Shown here piece after piece: positions 42,864 through 57,100 of a stretch of 64,000 nt of DNA. This stretch comes from Mastacembelus armatus. Taxonomy: Eukaryota > Chordata > Actinopteri > Synbranchiformes > Mastacembelidae. The notes below the pieces were generated by a model, which worked only from the letters and a program-made list of their open reading frames with translations, had not been told where the DNA came from and did not search any database. Position numbers and translations under genes: made by a program. The first letter of the stretch is position 1. Each line of letters begins with the position of its first letter. The stretch lies in NCBI RefSeq assembly GCF_900324485.2, contig NC_046648.1:20891739-20955738 (forward strand), in the 5' to 3' direction.

Positions 42864-45620
42864 TTATTTGTCGAAATAAAAAATTTCTTCAAATATTTTG
42901 CGCGGTTCTGTGACCACCTCCTTTTCTACAGCATCAGAGCCCTTCACCCATTTCTCCTCACCTGCCACTTCAGCCCACTGTCCTTCTGCACCTCCAAATG
43001 TCCACTCCAACTCCTCCTCCATTTGACCCATGTCTTGGGATTGTGAAGTGATCCTCCACAACGTCACCTCTCTAGTTGTCTCTGGCTGTGTTGTTGGTGG
43101 TGTTGTTGTTGTTGTTGTTGGTGGTGTTGTTGTTGTTGTTGTTGGTGGTGGTGGTGTTGTTGTTGGTGGTGGTGGTGTTGTTGTTGATGTTGTTGGTGTC
43201 ATTGTTGTTGGTGGTGTTGTTGTTGTTGTGGAGGTGGTAGTAGAAATCATGTTCTTCACCAAGGCTGTGCTGGGTTTCACTTTAGTCTTGATAGTCCACG
43301 GTCTGCTGCTGATTGTTTTGGTCACTGGAAAGTGTTGATTTTCTCATATTAGAATATATGTTCCAAAATCATAGCATAAATCACTTAAAAAAATCTATAG
43401 AAAGATAAACCTGTTGTAAATTATTATTTAGAGTTATGAGTCATCTATGATATGGATGACCAAAACACATAAAACAGTTTAGAAGTTACTGTTTTTTTCA
43501 TTGCTTGGGTTTCTGACCTCCTACTTTCATAATAAATTTGTTTTATTGTGGAAAATGAAGGAGGCACTGACTCACCTATGGATGCAGTGGAGCTACAGTT
43601 GGAGTCACAGCAGGTGCATACCTCATCTGATCCATACAGCTCAACCCACCTGAGGGGGGAAAAAAGAACTGAGCCCCCTCTTCTAACTTATTTCTCAATT
43701 TACCACTTCTTTGAAAAAAATGAAAAAAAAAAAAACACAACTAACCTTTCTGCTTCTGTGTCATAGCTGCAGGACTTGGCTGTAGGTGACGGGATGGAAC
43801 TGCCCACAGACATGGTGCAGTGCACGTAGAGCTGCTACAGGAGATTAAGGTAAAGATTTACTATAAGACAAATGTTTCACAGTGTTTTAGGACTGTGTTT
43901 AAACATAAGCAAGATGATTTGTAGCAAGCAAACATTATTTCTACAACATAACAATACAGTTCGTCACAGCATAACTTCAAATGCCTTTGCTCACCTGCCC
44001 TGTCATCCCCTTGAACAAGAAGGCATCCACTGAGAATCTTATAGCATTGTTTTTGTATGGGATGAATCTAGAGCGACTTTCCCTGCTTTCAACCATACAC
44101 CTTTATGAGAAAGAAAGAAAAACAGGCGATAACATTTGCTAATTTACTGTGATGTGAGCGATTACTTTTGAATAGAAATTGAGAGACAATAAATGTCAAG
44201 ATATTTCAAAGTTCACCCAAAGTTTGACACGACTAGAAACTGAGGTTTGGAAGTGTGAGACTTCTCAGGAGTCACATAACAAGAGTGGATATATAGCCTT
44301 TCATCTTGGGACAGGGACGATGTCTCGGCCTGAAAGTACATCGGCTTCCCTAAGACATACTGATCCGATAGAGAAAGCCTTTCCCACTGAGCTGAAACAC
44401 AGGAGGAAGCAGTCAGGCAACATGCTCAAGGTTCAGACTCATTCATGCAAAGAAATCCAAGTTTTCCTAATAATTTAAATACAAGTACTCAAATTTTAAA
44501 ACAGTAGTATGTGTGTGTATTCTGTGAGAAAGGGGTGTTTTCTGCAGGTTTTACCATTTCGTGCAGTCAGAATGAATTTTACTCTGTTCGTCATTGGTTT
44601 GAAGATCTTGCGCATCCGCATCTTTGGTGTGTAGCCAATTTTGTAGGAGTACTGGTACCTAAGCAGTTAAATACATTTTTCACATTAAAACAGTAAAGTA
44701 CATGTACATACATGTACAGGAAGCTTTCCTCTGGAGGTCCAGCCTCACCTGTTGTAGTAACAAGCAACAGACAGGGTGAAGGGCACAGCTCGTCTGATTG
44801 GCCCTTCAGGTCTTGGTGGGTCATATTTTAGTGTGTTTGAATAGACCACCTGGTTGTTGATCACCTGCAGAGAAATACTCAGCCACATTAATCTTCTTTA
44901 GCAGACAGTCATGATAACAGTCCTGTCACCTGCCATTTCACTTGGAGACTGTCTATTATTTGGTATCCTAAAAATAAATGGAGGACATGAACAAATTTTG
45001 CCTTTGGAGGAAAAGTCTGTATGATGCATTCACTGGGATCAATAATGGACCGAATTTGATGCCAAACCGTAAAACAGAAATATTTTAGACCAAGCTACCC
45101 ACAGACCGCCAACCCCACTAAAACAGTTACACACAATATTGTTATAAAATATAATATTCTTGTTAAAGCTCACCGTGCGTTTGGTTCCACACATGCTCAG
45201 GTCATATTCAAAATAAAGGTGATCGCTTGTAGATTTACTGGCTTGGCATGTCCCCAGTCTGACCTGAGAGTCTGTTATACCCCCGCCCAGAATGCTTTTC
45301 TCCACCTTTACATGCATTTTACTCAGCTTGCAAAAAGTCCTCACGGAACCTTCCGGGACTCTGGGTGGACTGGTGCTGGGCCGCAGAACAGGGAGCAGGA
45401 CTTCCAGGAGGTGCTCAGGTAAAGGCTCCTGGCCGGTGCCTTTGGCTGGGGAGAAATATTTCTTGTTCACAAGCGGCTGCCTTGACTCCACAAACACGGG
45501 GAGGTGGAGGTAGGACGCCGGTGTTTCTCTTCGGGAAACTTTTCTCTTCACCTGGTTTGTTTGATGTGAAGCCTCCAGCCTCAACACAAAAGCCAGTGTA
45601 AGATAAACCCTCCACCACAT
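42864..45620 (-). CDS. ZP3-like egg-coat protein with Thr-rich tail
   Basis: Eight exons (45174-45620, 44749-44864, 44555-44658, 44217-44391, 43995-44100, 43746-43831, 43576-43649, 42864-43324) give 522 residues. A signal peptide (MWWRVYLTLAFVLRLEAS) is followed by a ZP-N half (VRTFCKLSKMHVKVEK, YDLSMCGTKRT, VPFTLSVACYYNR) and a ZP-C half (SLSDQYVLGKPMYFQAE, CMVESRESRSRFIPYKNNA, AFLFKGMTGQLYVHCTMSV, EVCTCCDSNCS). These are typical of ZP3-class egg-envelope glycoproteins, which polymerise outside the oocyte. The last exon adds about 150 residues, with Thr/Pro runs at about 398-452, then an acidic end with no membrane segment. Typical ZP3 proteins are about 100 residues shorter. The Thr tail should be heavily O-glycosylated (inference). 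Confidence 0.85.
43088..43230. repeat. GTT/GGT trinucleotide array encoding the Thr/Pro tail
   Basis: Near-perfect GTTGTTGGTGGT-type units on the plus strand read as ACA/ACC (Thr) and CCA/CCC-type codons on the coding strand. The array keeps the frame of the ZP gene throughout. Confidence 0.9.
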
Positions 45621-47587
45621 TTTACCTGTATCTTAAAGTCTGGACAGCAATACGAGATCTATCACTGATGTTCGGCTCTAGTTGGAACCACATTAACGCC
45701 TGGTCTTCTTCTTCTCCTTCTTTTTTAAGGTTGGTTGGCAACCAGCATTTAGGAGCATTAACACCTGGTGGTGAACCGTGTTGCCAGATTTGACTGACAA
45801 AACGTAGCCCAGTCAGAACTTAGAACCCACCTAATCGATGAGAATGAGTCTAATTAAAGCCGTGTCTTTATGTGGTGTGATGTTACCAATTAGGGAAAAA
45901 CATTTTCCCATCTTACACTGCAAGTAAACAGATCTCTGCTTAGCACAGATTAGTGCATAGTTGGTAAAAGGAACCTGAGTATGTCAGTTCATTAGAGAGC
46001 AGAAAGACAAGCTGCACCTCACATGTGTCAAACTACTCCTTCACACTGATTTAATATTTTTCTGTTCACCAAACTGTCCCCACACAGAGAAGACACAGCT
46101 CCTCTCATACAACAGCACATGGACGTCTCCTGAAAGTTCATTGGAAACATCCGTTGAAAAAAGTCACACAAAAAATAAACCACCCTTGAACCTCCCTCCC
46201 TCTGAGCTTTACACAGCCTTTCTCAGTTCTTTTTCTCGGTTTTGATTCATTTAAATTTTCTTCAGTGACTTGAGGCGCCCTCACCTTTCTCACCCACTGC
46301 TCTGCTGGACAGACAGAGCTGCCTGGGCGGACACGTGAGAGGAAATCTGATGCAGTCCAGAGGTGAGGTGGTTGCAAGAGGAACTCAAGGACAGACAAGT
46401 TGGTGAAAACCACAAGTGTTTTGTTTTGCACAGGAGCATGAGCGATGACATTATTATGACCCAGAACATGATAAGCAGCTACTCTGGTAATGAATTCAGT
46501 GTTTAAGTAGTTTTTCAAGTCCAATACCAAAAATCTGCTGGTTCCAGCTTCTCAGAGGTGACGGTTTGCTGCATTTCCAAGTCTTAAATTATGGCACATT
46601 GAATATCTTTGAAATCAGAAAAAGATATTTTAAGATGTCATCTTAGGCTTAAAAAAATCAGATGTGCAGTTCTCACTGTTTTCTAACATACATTTAATCT
46701 AATGAGAAAAAATCAGATGAATTATTGCTAAAAGTAATGATGACTTGCAGCCTATAGTTGTAGCTATTTCTGCAAAAGCTGAAGTATTTCTGTTTGCAAT
46801 AACACTAAGGTTTTGTATATTCCTCCACACAAACACACACACACACAAGCTAATGTTTTGTTCACTCAAACACAGCTGGAAATAGACAACGGAAAAGCAA
46901 AGGGCAAAGCAGCTTCAACATTACTAACGTGTTTCTTTTTCACAGGAAGAAAATACTCTGGTAGCTCAGTACTCTTAACATCCTCTGTTTTGTTCTTTCC
47001 TTGAACAAGCCAGCTGCCTTTATCTCAAACACAAGGAACCTGTGTTCCACAAGGAACCACCTTTATAATTGAAAGGCAGTTTCCGATCAGTTCTATCCAG
47101 GCCTTCTTGGCTTCCTCAGCTGGCTCAGCTGCAGAGACCTGAAGGCTTCTTCTGGTTTCACTTGATATTTTGTCATTTCATTCCAAGAATCTTTACACTC
47201 CGATTCTTACAATTGAGTTAGTCTGTTAGCTTCTCAGCAAGTGTCCTGCAGAGAATAGCCCCATTCAGAGTTAGTAGAATCAGTACAGCTTTGGGAGGAT
47301 GATGCTCTGATTTAGGCTCAAATCTACGTAAAATGGCCCATTTTATTTACAGAATGACAACATCTGCACAAGGTAAAAACAGAGCAGGTTTATTGAGTCA
47401 TATTTTATTTTTTAATGAGGGATGTTGTTATATGATCTGCTCCCTGTATGACAACAGTGCCAGAGTTTAGTTTTTATTACATCCTATTATTGTTGAACTA
47501 ATACATTTTGCACAGGGCTGCTCTCTATTTCTCACATGCCTTAAATTAGCAGTATCACCTCTCATTATAAGCATGATTGCTGCAGCT
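45621..47587. other. Intergenic between ZP gene and tektl1
   Basis: No gene is seen. The proximal part is the ZP promoter; a weak TTTAAG element lies about 15-20 bp before the ATG. A minus-strand AATAAA (47473-47478), about 110 bp after the tektl1 stop, is a likely tektl1 poly(A) signal. The long open stretch on the minus strand at 46138-46530 has no recognisable similarity. Confidence 0.5.
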
Positions 47588-50500
47588 CTAATCAACACAA
47601 GGCAAGGGGAGCTGGCTCCTGCACGGCCCCTGCTGGAGGAAAGAAGGCAGTGCACGCCTGTCCACCTGCTGACGCCTCATGCGGATGACACCTGCATCCA
47701 CCTGAGCTGCTGCTCTCTTGCCCAGCAGGTCGTCCATGAGCTGCAGACAGGTGTGTTGCAGCCTCACCAGCTCATCCTCAGAGGACATAAGACACCGCCT
47801 TAGTAGTGCGCTGCCCTACACGACACACAGGAAACACATTTAGCCTGGTTTGGTTTGTTTCAAACTCTCAGCAGTCAGCAAAAATGGGAGGTTAGTGTTA
47901 AACCACTGAATGTTTTTTTAACATATGGTGTGAACATCTTCCAGTATATTTGAATATGAAGAGGTTGTGGTATGTTTTATGTTTGTCTTTATTTTCAGAC
48001 CTGAGGAAGGAAACCTGCTATTGTTTTATATGACATGCTGCCTTTGTCAGATCAACCCTTCTAATTAGGATTAAGGATACACTGACCTCAGGACAGTGTC
48101 TGTTTTAGTAGCTCCTAACTGCACTTAAAATGTTTGGAGGCAGTCAAGCGATAACACCCAGTTTTAGTTTTGCTTAAATTGGCCGTGCTGATTGTTGTCT
48201 GCAGAGGTGTGAATGCACCTCTCAGAATTCTTTGACTTTACATTTAGCATTTTTTGTCTTTTCATATTTCATAGGGTATGAATAATGACCTTACAAATAT
48301 ATCTGATAATAAATAATGTATTCAAAGCTACAGATTAGTGGTAAATAATTTTTTTTTAAAGTTTGCATGGTTATAAAAGAATAAACTGGGACAGCACTAA
48401 TAATATTTATAACATTTTAATCAACTGCGTGAAATCTGTAATAGGAAACGTGTTTGCTGATAATGACAAACTCAACTCTGCCACTTCCATCAGCTCTGTG
48501 AGGTGTTTTCAGTGTTTCTAATGACTAAGCTGGTGTACAGAGTATATTAACTAATAGAACCAGATATTTTGCTAAGGAGTTGACAGAAACCACAAACAGA
48601 GCAAAATGGAAAGTAAACATCTGTGAAATGGCTGGAAACATGACTCCAAATGAATCCTAACACCTGCTGGATGTGTAAAATACTGTTAAAAAAAACTGTT
48701 TTCATAACATATTCACCATATCAACTTCCTGGGGTAGTAATGTCAGTCCTACAGCTTGACACCTTCTTGTAGTGCCCCCAAGTGGCCAAAACAATGACTA
48801 AACTATTGTAAGAATCTCATAAATTAAAGAATAGAAGGATTAAAAACAAAGCAAATTATACCAGAGGATGATATGTACCAACCAAACAGTGTATACATTA
48901 CTGATCTACAAGGCATTTACAATTAATTAAAAAAAGAATAAAGTCATTTAGTTACAAATTTATCAAGTATGGAGGAGATGATGGTAGTCACATGTCTATC
49001 ACCACCATGCATGAGCAGTAAACACCTGAATGAGAAGAGCAGCCTCAGGTAACTGTGTTCCTGGGTGTCTCTGGTAAACTTGCACCAGGGGCCTATTGAG
49101 TTTCTCTCTGGCCAATATGTCGCCACTGTACTCTGGACCCTGTTAACACAATAACACAGGGAAAACATCACCTCATACACAGGGTCACTGAATTTCAAAT
49201 TAAAATCCAGATTCTTTTCCACAAGCCCACCAACCTGTGCTCTGTCGTGGCTATGACGAATACAGTTAACCTCCCTCTGCTTGCGAAACATGGCCTGTCT
49301 GGTGGCTGCAGACATCAGAGTCAGGTTTTGCTACAAACAACAGAAATGGAAACTATTATGACAACAAAAAGATTATTTCTATATTGCATATAAAGATGTT
49401 AGACACATTGCATTTGTATCTACCTGCAGATCTATTGTCTCAGCAATTTTCTTCACCAGGCTATCGTTGACAGCGCGGCGAGCAGTTTTCTGCCTGGCGA
49501 TGGCACTGGTTAGTATCTGCCTGATGTTTTCCCTCAGTAGCTGTGACTGGTTGACTGCCAAAGTGGACGACTCTAAAATCTGTTTACACTCTGTAAGAGG
49601 ACAAACCAAACTGACTCCACAAACCAACTTTTTTTTTCTTTAATTAAAGAATAAAAGCGTGGAGTGTTTCCCTGGATAGGCACTACAGTAAACCTTACTC
49701 CTGTTACCATTTACAAAACTAATTCTAACCTTGTGGTACACAGTGGGTCATAAAGCCAGGAGGGTCAGGTGTGTCAGATATAAGCAGGTGCAGTATGTTG
49801 TTAATAATGAGAGTATAGTTACTGTATGCAAATGATGAGAAGTCCAGAGCTGATAAACTCACTGACTTTTCAGACTCTGTGGTCTGTGGACTGAGCAGCT
49901 GATGAAGTTTGTGAAATGAAGTGATGCTATAAAAACTCATCCAGCTTAAAGTTTCCACTGTCCAAAATGTCATTAACATGGATCACAGTTAATGTGAACA
50001 GTTCAGCCTATGAACACTGTAGAAGATTTGTCTGTTCAGTCCTGACCTCTGCACATACTGATGTTTTCATATTAGATCTACTATATTTGACGTAACACCT
50101 CAGATTTTGTAGTTAATGTTATTTGTACTTTTTGAAAAGGGTTATAAAACCACAATTTTAAACAACAAAGACTTGACTGGGCTCTATTTAAACAAATCTG
50201 TGGTTTGAAGTCTAGATTTTCATTTAAAATGTGTAAAATGCTCTTTTAAAATTCTTGAAAGCAGTTTTTCCTGCCTGCGGCAACTAATACACTGTACCTG
50301 GGGTAAAGGGGCTGACGGGATCCGTTTTAGTCTGAGCTGTGCCGTGTCCTCCAGCAGAGCCACTGTGAGGCAGCAGCTCCAGGACACGAGCCCTCTCACT
50401 GGCACAGTCCCGCAGCTGTTTGCTGCTCTGACCCAGGGCCTGGAAGAGAAGGTGGATTCACAGGCTGCATGTGTCTGATAATTGCGATAAAATGGTAGGA

Positions 50501-52695
50501 TTCTAATGAGGCCCATGTGAAATCTGTAGGCAAGCTGATTTTTAATCATTTTATTGAAACGTCTTTCTATATTCCAGGTGGCTCAAATAATAGAATATTT
50601 ATTTTAACTGCAGTGGTTTCTCAATTAAGATAAATTTTTCTTATTTTATGGCAATGGTAAAAGAAATACTCATCTTTATTTAAGTATAATTTTGAACATA
50701 TCGCATACATGAAAAAAGTATTTCCATACTATGGTATTGCTAATTTTACTATACAATACTGTTAGTTATTTAGTAAAACTATCTCTATCAAAATATACTT
50801 ATGAATGATATTTTCTCTCAGTGAATTGTACTTCTAAATGTGTCAATGTTAATGTAGCAATATTTTAATGTACTTTATATACTGCTGGGTATTCTAGTGT
50901 ATAATAATATTAATAATAATAATGATCTGTTAATGAAACAGAGACAGTTTTCACTGTGGAAGAAACTTTAACAGAAACTGAATCAACAGTATATAGAGTG
51001 TAAATCACCTGTAGCTGGATCAGTGTGTTCCTCAGTGCTCCTTCCAGATCCTGTTTCAACTCAGTCAGCTCTCTTCTCTCACATGACAGCAAATAATCAG
51101 CACCATCCCTCTCCTGCAACGCAGCACACCCGTCAGTGAACACATCTCCCCTCCTGAGAAATGAAGCTGACAATACTGAACTTAGTGGCTTCACTCTTAG
51201 TCAGTTGTATCACATCACGTCAGCTTATTCCTCTGCACCTTAGAGTTCATTTGTCATCTATTAACTATTTAAAACACGTCACTCTTACACAGTCAGAATA
51301 CTGAATATTACCATCGCCATATTTTATAGCACACACAAAAGTGGATATGATACTCTGATTGTTTATCATATGCATCACTATGTGGTTGAATCTGATAACA
51401 GCCAAGTTATCAGCTGTGTAAACTTACTGTCTCAGCAGTGGAAGGCCTCCTGGTCCTTCCCTCTGAGCTCCTACTGTTGATGTTCAGATCAGTCCTGATG
51501 CTGTGCAGCATCTTCTCCAAGTGACCCCTCTCCCTCTGCAGCTTGATGCCCTCCTGGGTCACCCTGCCGGCCAGCCTGCGCAGCTGGCCCTCCACCTCCC
51601 GCACCCTGCGCATGTACTCACCAGCTACAGCAACACTGGCACCGGCACAGCGCTCGCGCAGACTGGTGGGTGGAAACGGGGCCACAGGCGTCCTCTGGGA
51701 GCCACTGTGGAACTTAAATGCAAAGGTAAATTACAATTTTCAGATGGAGGCACACTAGATCTAATACAGTTTTGAGGTACTTCAGGTATTTTATAATTTA
51801 TGCAATTTTATATCCTACTCCTCCTCTACTTTAGCTTTAGTTAAGTTTCTTCACAGATTGAGATTTTTATTACAAATTGCTATGAAAATGATTAATAAGA
51901 TATAAAAGATATTAGTTATAAATGTCCCATGTTGAAATTAAAAAAAAATAGTAAACAGACTTAATTGTTGCAGAAAAAAATCTACTGTACTCTTTAATTT
52001 AAAGTAGTACTTTTATTAAAGGATATGAATACTTCTTCCAGTACTTTATTTTATCATTTTGCCTGTCTAAAAGTAAAAGCTGGAACATGAACCTCATTTT
52101 AATTTCTCAGGAACTTCGATCTTAACTATTAAAGGGCAGATGTTGCTTTTTTCTTTAGACTGGATTCTGGTGGAGCCTGAACCAACCACTGTCTCTGTCA
52201 TCACGTTACTATGACCCTGTGTGCACATATAAGAAATCACAGCGAGCTTCCTTCTAAAGACCATTAGTGACCCAAAGAGACGGAAAAAAAAAAAAATTAA
52301 CTCATTGTTCAATCAACTTAATGATTGTGATGACTGTGACAGATTTTACCTGTCAGATTTTATCAGCCTGACCAAACATTACCGCATTATCAGCCTGTTT
52401 GCTGACTCACCAGCCCTTCTGTAGTTTGGGGCCTTGATGTCTTATCTTTGCATATGCAGTCACGACTCTCTGCGCACTCCTCCTCTCCCTCCTTATCTTC
52501 GGTTGTTCCCGCTGTGCGCGCTGGGGTGAAGCCGCGGCCGGCGCTGCAGCTCCGGGGCCGGCTGTAGGTCCCGGACCGCCCGGCCCGAGTCTGCCGCACC
52601 AGGCGCTCCGCTCGCTGAATGTTGCGGACCGTCCCATCGCGCCAAGACTGCGCTCCGATGGTGATGGAGCCGAGGGGAACCGACTGGACCTGCAT
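47588..52695 (-). CDS. tektl1: Tektin-like protein 1 (CCDC105)
   Basis: Eight exons (52411-52695, 51428-51712, 51009-51113, 50298-50439, 49424-49590, 49235-49330, 49026-49139, 47588-47815) give 473 residues. The first in-frame ATG begins [20 protein letters not shown]. The body is tektin-like coiled coil: [79 protein letters not shown]. The place of the tektin nonapeptide (RPNVELCRD) is taken by [19 protein letters not shown], as in CCDC105/TEKTL1. The C-terminus ends PLPCVD. The family lines the lumen of sperm axonemal doublet microtubules, so testis/ciliated-cell expression is expected. All splice junctions keep one frame. Confidence 0.82.
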
Positions 52696-54127
52696 TTCCT
52701 CACATGCACTGTCCTCTAAACGTGTCCCCTTATGACCTGCCACGTCGCTGAATGTGTTAAGTCCGTCCAAGGAGTTTTATTTGCTCAGTGTGAAGCATCC
52801 AGGGTGAAAAGTTTTCGTTAAGTCCTGTTGGTATCAGCTCCATAGCAACAGTAATTAGAAACTCAGAGCTGTTTGGCGATTGGACCGTGGAGATAGAGGG
52901 GTGCTGTCATTCAATACTTCTTTACATTCATTATTTTCCACATAAACACTAACATTTGTGTCTCTTCCTACTCATTTTCTGTCTCGTTGTGGCTTTTTGT
53001 GTTTCTACTTTTTGCCCTGACTCTCAGGGGCCTGTACTTTGGTAAGACATCCCTTGGTACATGCCTTTGTATATAATAGATTTAGCACCATGTTCCCTAA
53101 TTCAGGCTTTTCTTCCTCAACAATGGCAGCAGTGGCTACTGGGTATTGTGGTTGGAGTCCCAGCTGCATGCTAAACACACCAAAAAACTACATTTGTCCA
53201 CAGAAACAAAGGTAAAATAATCAGAAGTGGTGGGCGTAGCATGAGCCTATATAGCCTAAACGTCATGCATTATCCTTCAATCATGTGTTTCTCTGTTGTA
53301 TTTCATCACCAAGGACAGAAGATGGTTAAGAAATACAGTGTCTGTAGCCATATGCTGTTTGGACCAGAGTGTTTAATTCTCTTGAGCTAGAAGAAAAACA
53401 CCAGTAAATAAGCCTGACTAACAGTACAAGACATGTAAATGGAAAAAATAATTGAGAATAGTTTAAAAATACAATGAAAAGAATGAGACATACTTAAAAA
53501 GCAAAAATGAAGATGATTAAAAATATTATTTTGGTCATTTTACCCTTCAATGAGTGCATCGTAAACACAAAAATGGCAGATTTGTACTAAGAAAGTAAAA
53601 AAAGATAAACACACCAATGCAAAGAGCTTGAGAAAATAAAGGGGACACAAATTTAAATTAATATCATACCTGCTCCTATCCCAAGGGACATAAATCAGTG
53701 TTAACATCCTCATACACTCACAAATCTTTGGATCAGCAACAATCTCACTGCATGAAATGAAACCTAATCCCTGGCTAGACCCACAGCATTCATAAATTAA
53801 CATAATTGGATTCTTAAATTAAGTACTAAGTATCCAGCTATAAATATCTAGACCTGAAATCTCTCCATTCCACCTGAAACCAGTTATTCATTTCCAGAGA
53901 GAGACACAGCAATTGTGGAAAATGAAACTTTGTTTCAGCCCATGCCACAACAAGGCAGGTCAGCAAATGCAAACCTCATAAAACATGGAAAGATAAATAT
54001 CAATAGAGTTAATGTACATCATGATAAATATGTTGTGGCGGCACAATGGTGGTGCAGAAAAGTGTAAACGGTTTCTTTAATTTTTGTGCAGTTAGTCTCT
54101 TGTCAGCTCAGTATGTGCTTTCGTCCA
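52696..54127. other. tektl1 promoter and 3' side of the myomegalin-like gene
   Basis: The part next to 52.7 kb is GC-rich and holds the tektl1 promoter and 5' UTR. The rest is AT-rich, with no further gene, and presumably contains the 3' UTR of the next minus-strand gene. A minus-strand AATAAA at about 52776 is a possible but distant poly(A) signal. Confidence 0.4.
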
Positions 54128-57100
54128 TCACAGTGTGTGTTTGACGGCTGTCACGGGTTCACGTTTGTTCGACAGGTTGTGCTGCATCTCTCTGAACAGA
54201 TGGTCCCGCTCCTCGGCGTCCACCAAGATTTGCTACATTGAGGGAAAATAAAGATCCGAGTCAGTCTCCATCTGGCTCCCACCTAGTAAGATCACTGCTG
54301 TGTCGTCTGCATAAAACTAACCAGGGAGTAAATTCAAACATGTTCAGTTGCCATGTTATTAATATAACTCTGTGTTTGTCCAAAAGGAGCTCCTGACTTC
54401 TCTTCTTCCTTGTTGGTTAGAAATAGATTACGTAGTTTACTACTTTAGTCTCCTACATGTTTTAAAATTTATCTTGTGGCTTCATTGCGTTGCTGTTTTC
54501 TACAACTGTGAGTCCCTCTGAATATCTGAAATGTTTGCTGTTATACTGTGTTTACGTGCTCCTGCTTCTCCTTCTCTTTTGTTATCTTCACACAGTAATT
54601 CCTTTTAGCAACACTTAGGCATTTATCATTATAACATCTGCATAGAGACAGAGCACTCAGACAGGACCAGTCAGTGTGTGGTATGTGGAAGACAAAAGTG
54701 TCACACCGTGAACAACAATATTAACGTCATCAACTTCATCAATCATCTCATGAAGCATCCAGCCATTTATGATGAATAAAGATGGACCAAGCCAAACTTG
54801 CATGACAACATTTGTACCGACACGTTCCTGGATGCGTGACAAACATCAGACTGAGCTATTCTCTGCCTCCACAACAAAACTATCCATGTTACTTTCACTT
54901 TGTCCATGTTCAAACCAGTTTACACCAGGATTTTATCACTTCTTGTGTTAAGTGTTTGTATTTTGAATCAATACAGGTCAACTGTAAAAAAGTCTGCCTT
55001 TTGTGGAGGAGGACGTATATTTTTTTTTCATAACTGTATTTGGTCATTATTTTAAGAGACTGGCCTAATAAATGCCCATCACTTTTTTCTCCAGTGAATC
55101 TTGTTTTGTCTGACAGACAGTCAAAAAAGTTCAGTTTACAGTGGCAGACATTTCAGATGATTGAACCATCAATAATATGTTTGAAAAATTACTCAAATGT
55201 TCGGCCACCAAATGCTGCTGAGAGAGGATGGCAGATAGAAAGAAACATAACCTTATATTTTCAGTGTTTCATGGCAGCTACTTCCTAAATCTCAAAAAGA
55301 TAAATAACCATGATGCACCATGTACTTTACCTCTATGAGTCTGTCTCTCTTGTCCAGGCGCTCCTTCAGCTTCCTCTCCTCCCTCTCTCTGTCGTCTCTG
55401 AGGTTCTGCCAGGCTCTCTCAGTCTCCTTCTTCTCATCTTCTTTCTGCCTCAGCTCCTGCCGTGCATTTCTGAGCTGAGCTGTCAGAGAAGACACCGTCT
55501 GACTGTGACTCTCCTGCTGATTCTGGTGGAAATCAAAAGAAATAGTTAGAAAGGCTGGGCTTTGTTTTTAAATACCTCAAAATTTCTGCTTGTGTCATGC
55601 AGCTTTTTGTTTTACAGTTTTCTTTGCATAAAACTTTACAGTCCTCTCCTCCTACTAATATCTCACCTGCACTGTGTCCTGGTACTCCTGCAGGGCTGAG
55701 GTGAGTTCAGTGACCTTCTGGCAGAAGATGGCGCCATTTTCCTCTACGTGTTTCAACACAGCTGCTCGCTCATCTGATGCCTGTTAGATGATTCATTTCT
55801 ATTAGGTCTGTGGCTAAAATACAGAACTCCACCACAGTGTACAGCAGCTAGCACCCTAACATTACATAACAAAAGTCTTCTTGCTGTATACTGCTGCAAC
55901 ACCCTCTACCAATATTGTAGGAGAGCTAAGTGGAGCCTGAGAGTAAAAATTAAGAGCAAAACAAAATACCTGGGAGCTCTCCAGCTGCTCTTTGAGGCAG
56001 ATGATCACACCTTCTTTCTCCTTCAGGACAGTAGCAAGAGCCTGCTCTCTTTGTCTCCATACTTCCCTCTCTTTCTCCACCATCTTCAGCAATTGCTCCT
56101 TCTCCCCCAGAGCTACTCGTAGGTCCTGGAGCAAGCCCAAAATGCAGGTCTATCTTAATTTAACTTTAAGGGAGTGAAGTTTGCCATTGGACAAAGTGCA
56201 AATGTACATGGTGTCTGAATGCAGTAGGAACCTGGGTGTGGTTTGAACCACAGTGCATGCACATACATCCCGGTTTACAAGGTGTGTGTTCTTACACTGA
56301 TAATATCCTGGTTGCGCTGCAGCACCGTGTGAAGTGTGTCCAGGTCTCTCTCTCTGTCTCTTCCTGCCTTTCTCAGTGCCTCAATCTCATTCTCCATGGC
56401 CTTCTCTCTCGCAGACATTTTGGACATCAAAGTCTCCAGTGCACCCTGCCACAGAACATGTTACATCTTCATATGATACATTCAAATAATACTTAATTAC
56501 TACTCTATGAGCAAAGATTTCTTTCAAATGAATATCTTTAATTAGGCCTGTAGGCCTGAGGCAAAAAACAAATCATCCAGTGTGACACCTGCACTGCTAA
56601 CACAAATAGCTTTCAAGGACTGGAGGAGTCTGGTGCCTATCAGCAAAGGTCCGTCTATCTGTCTGAGCTGATAACTGCTATGCTTTGGTGATTATGCTTC
56701 ACCATATGCAGACCCAGGAGCAGCAGTCACTTAATGTCATAGATATGGACCATGTCAGCTCTAACCTTGTTGTCAGAGGTAATTTCCTTCAGATTCTCTG
56801 TCAGTTTGTTGGCCAATTCATTCCCTGCTCCCTTCTCCACACACAGTCTCCTGATCAGGCCCATACACTCCTGGAAGACATGAAAAATAGCAAACACACT
56901 CATTTAACAGAGGCTAGACCCAAGCTGATATGCATGCAAATGAAAACCATTGCAAACATCAGTGTTAGAAATAGAGAGCGCCATCAAACATGTAGCCACA
57001 TTCATTACTTATCTGCTCATCCTAAAACTGAAATCTGTTAAAACTTGTTCAAATCAAAAGACTCACTGCACAAGTTCAGAAATGGCCGAGTTCATTATCT

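Noticed and set aside
43030-43338. Gly/Val-rich plus-strand frame
   Set aside because: It is the antisense of the ZP gene's Thr/Pro-coding GTT array.
46138-46530. 130-codon minus-strand frame between the ZP gene and tektl1
   Set aside because: It has no similarity to any family I know, no splice-site support and AT-rich codon use. Chance is more likely.
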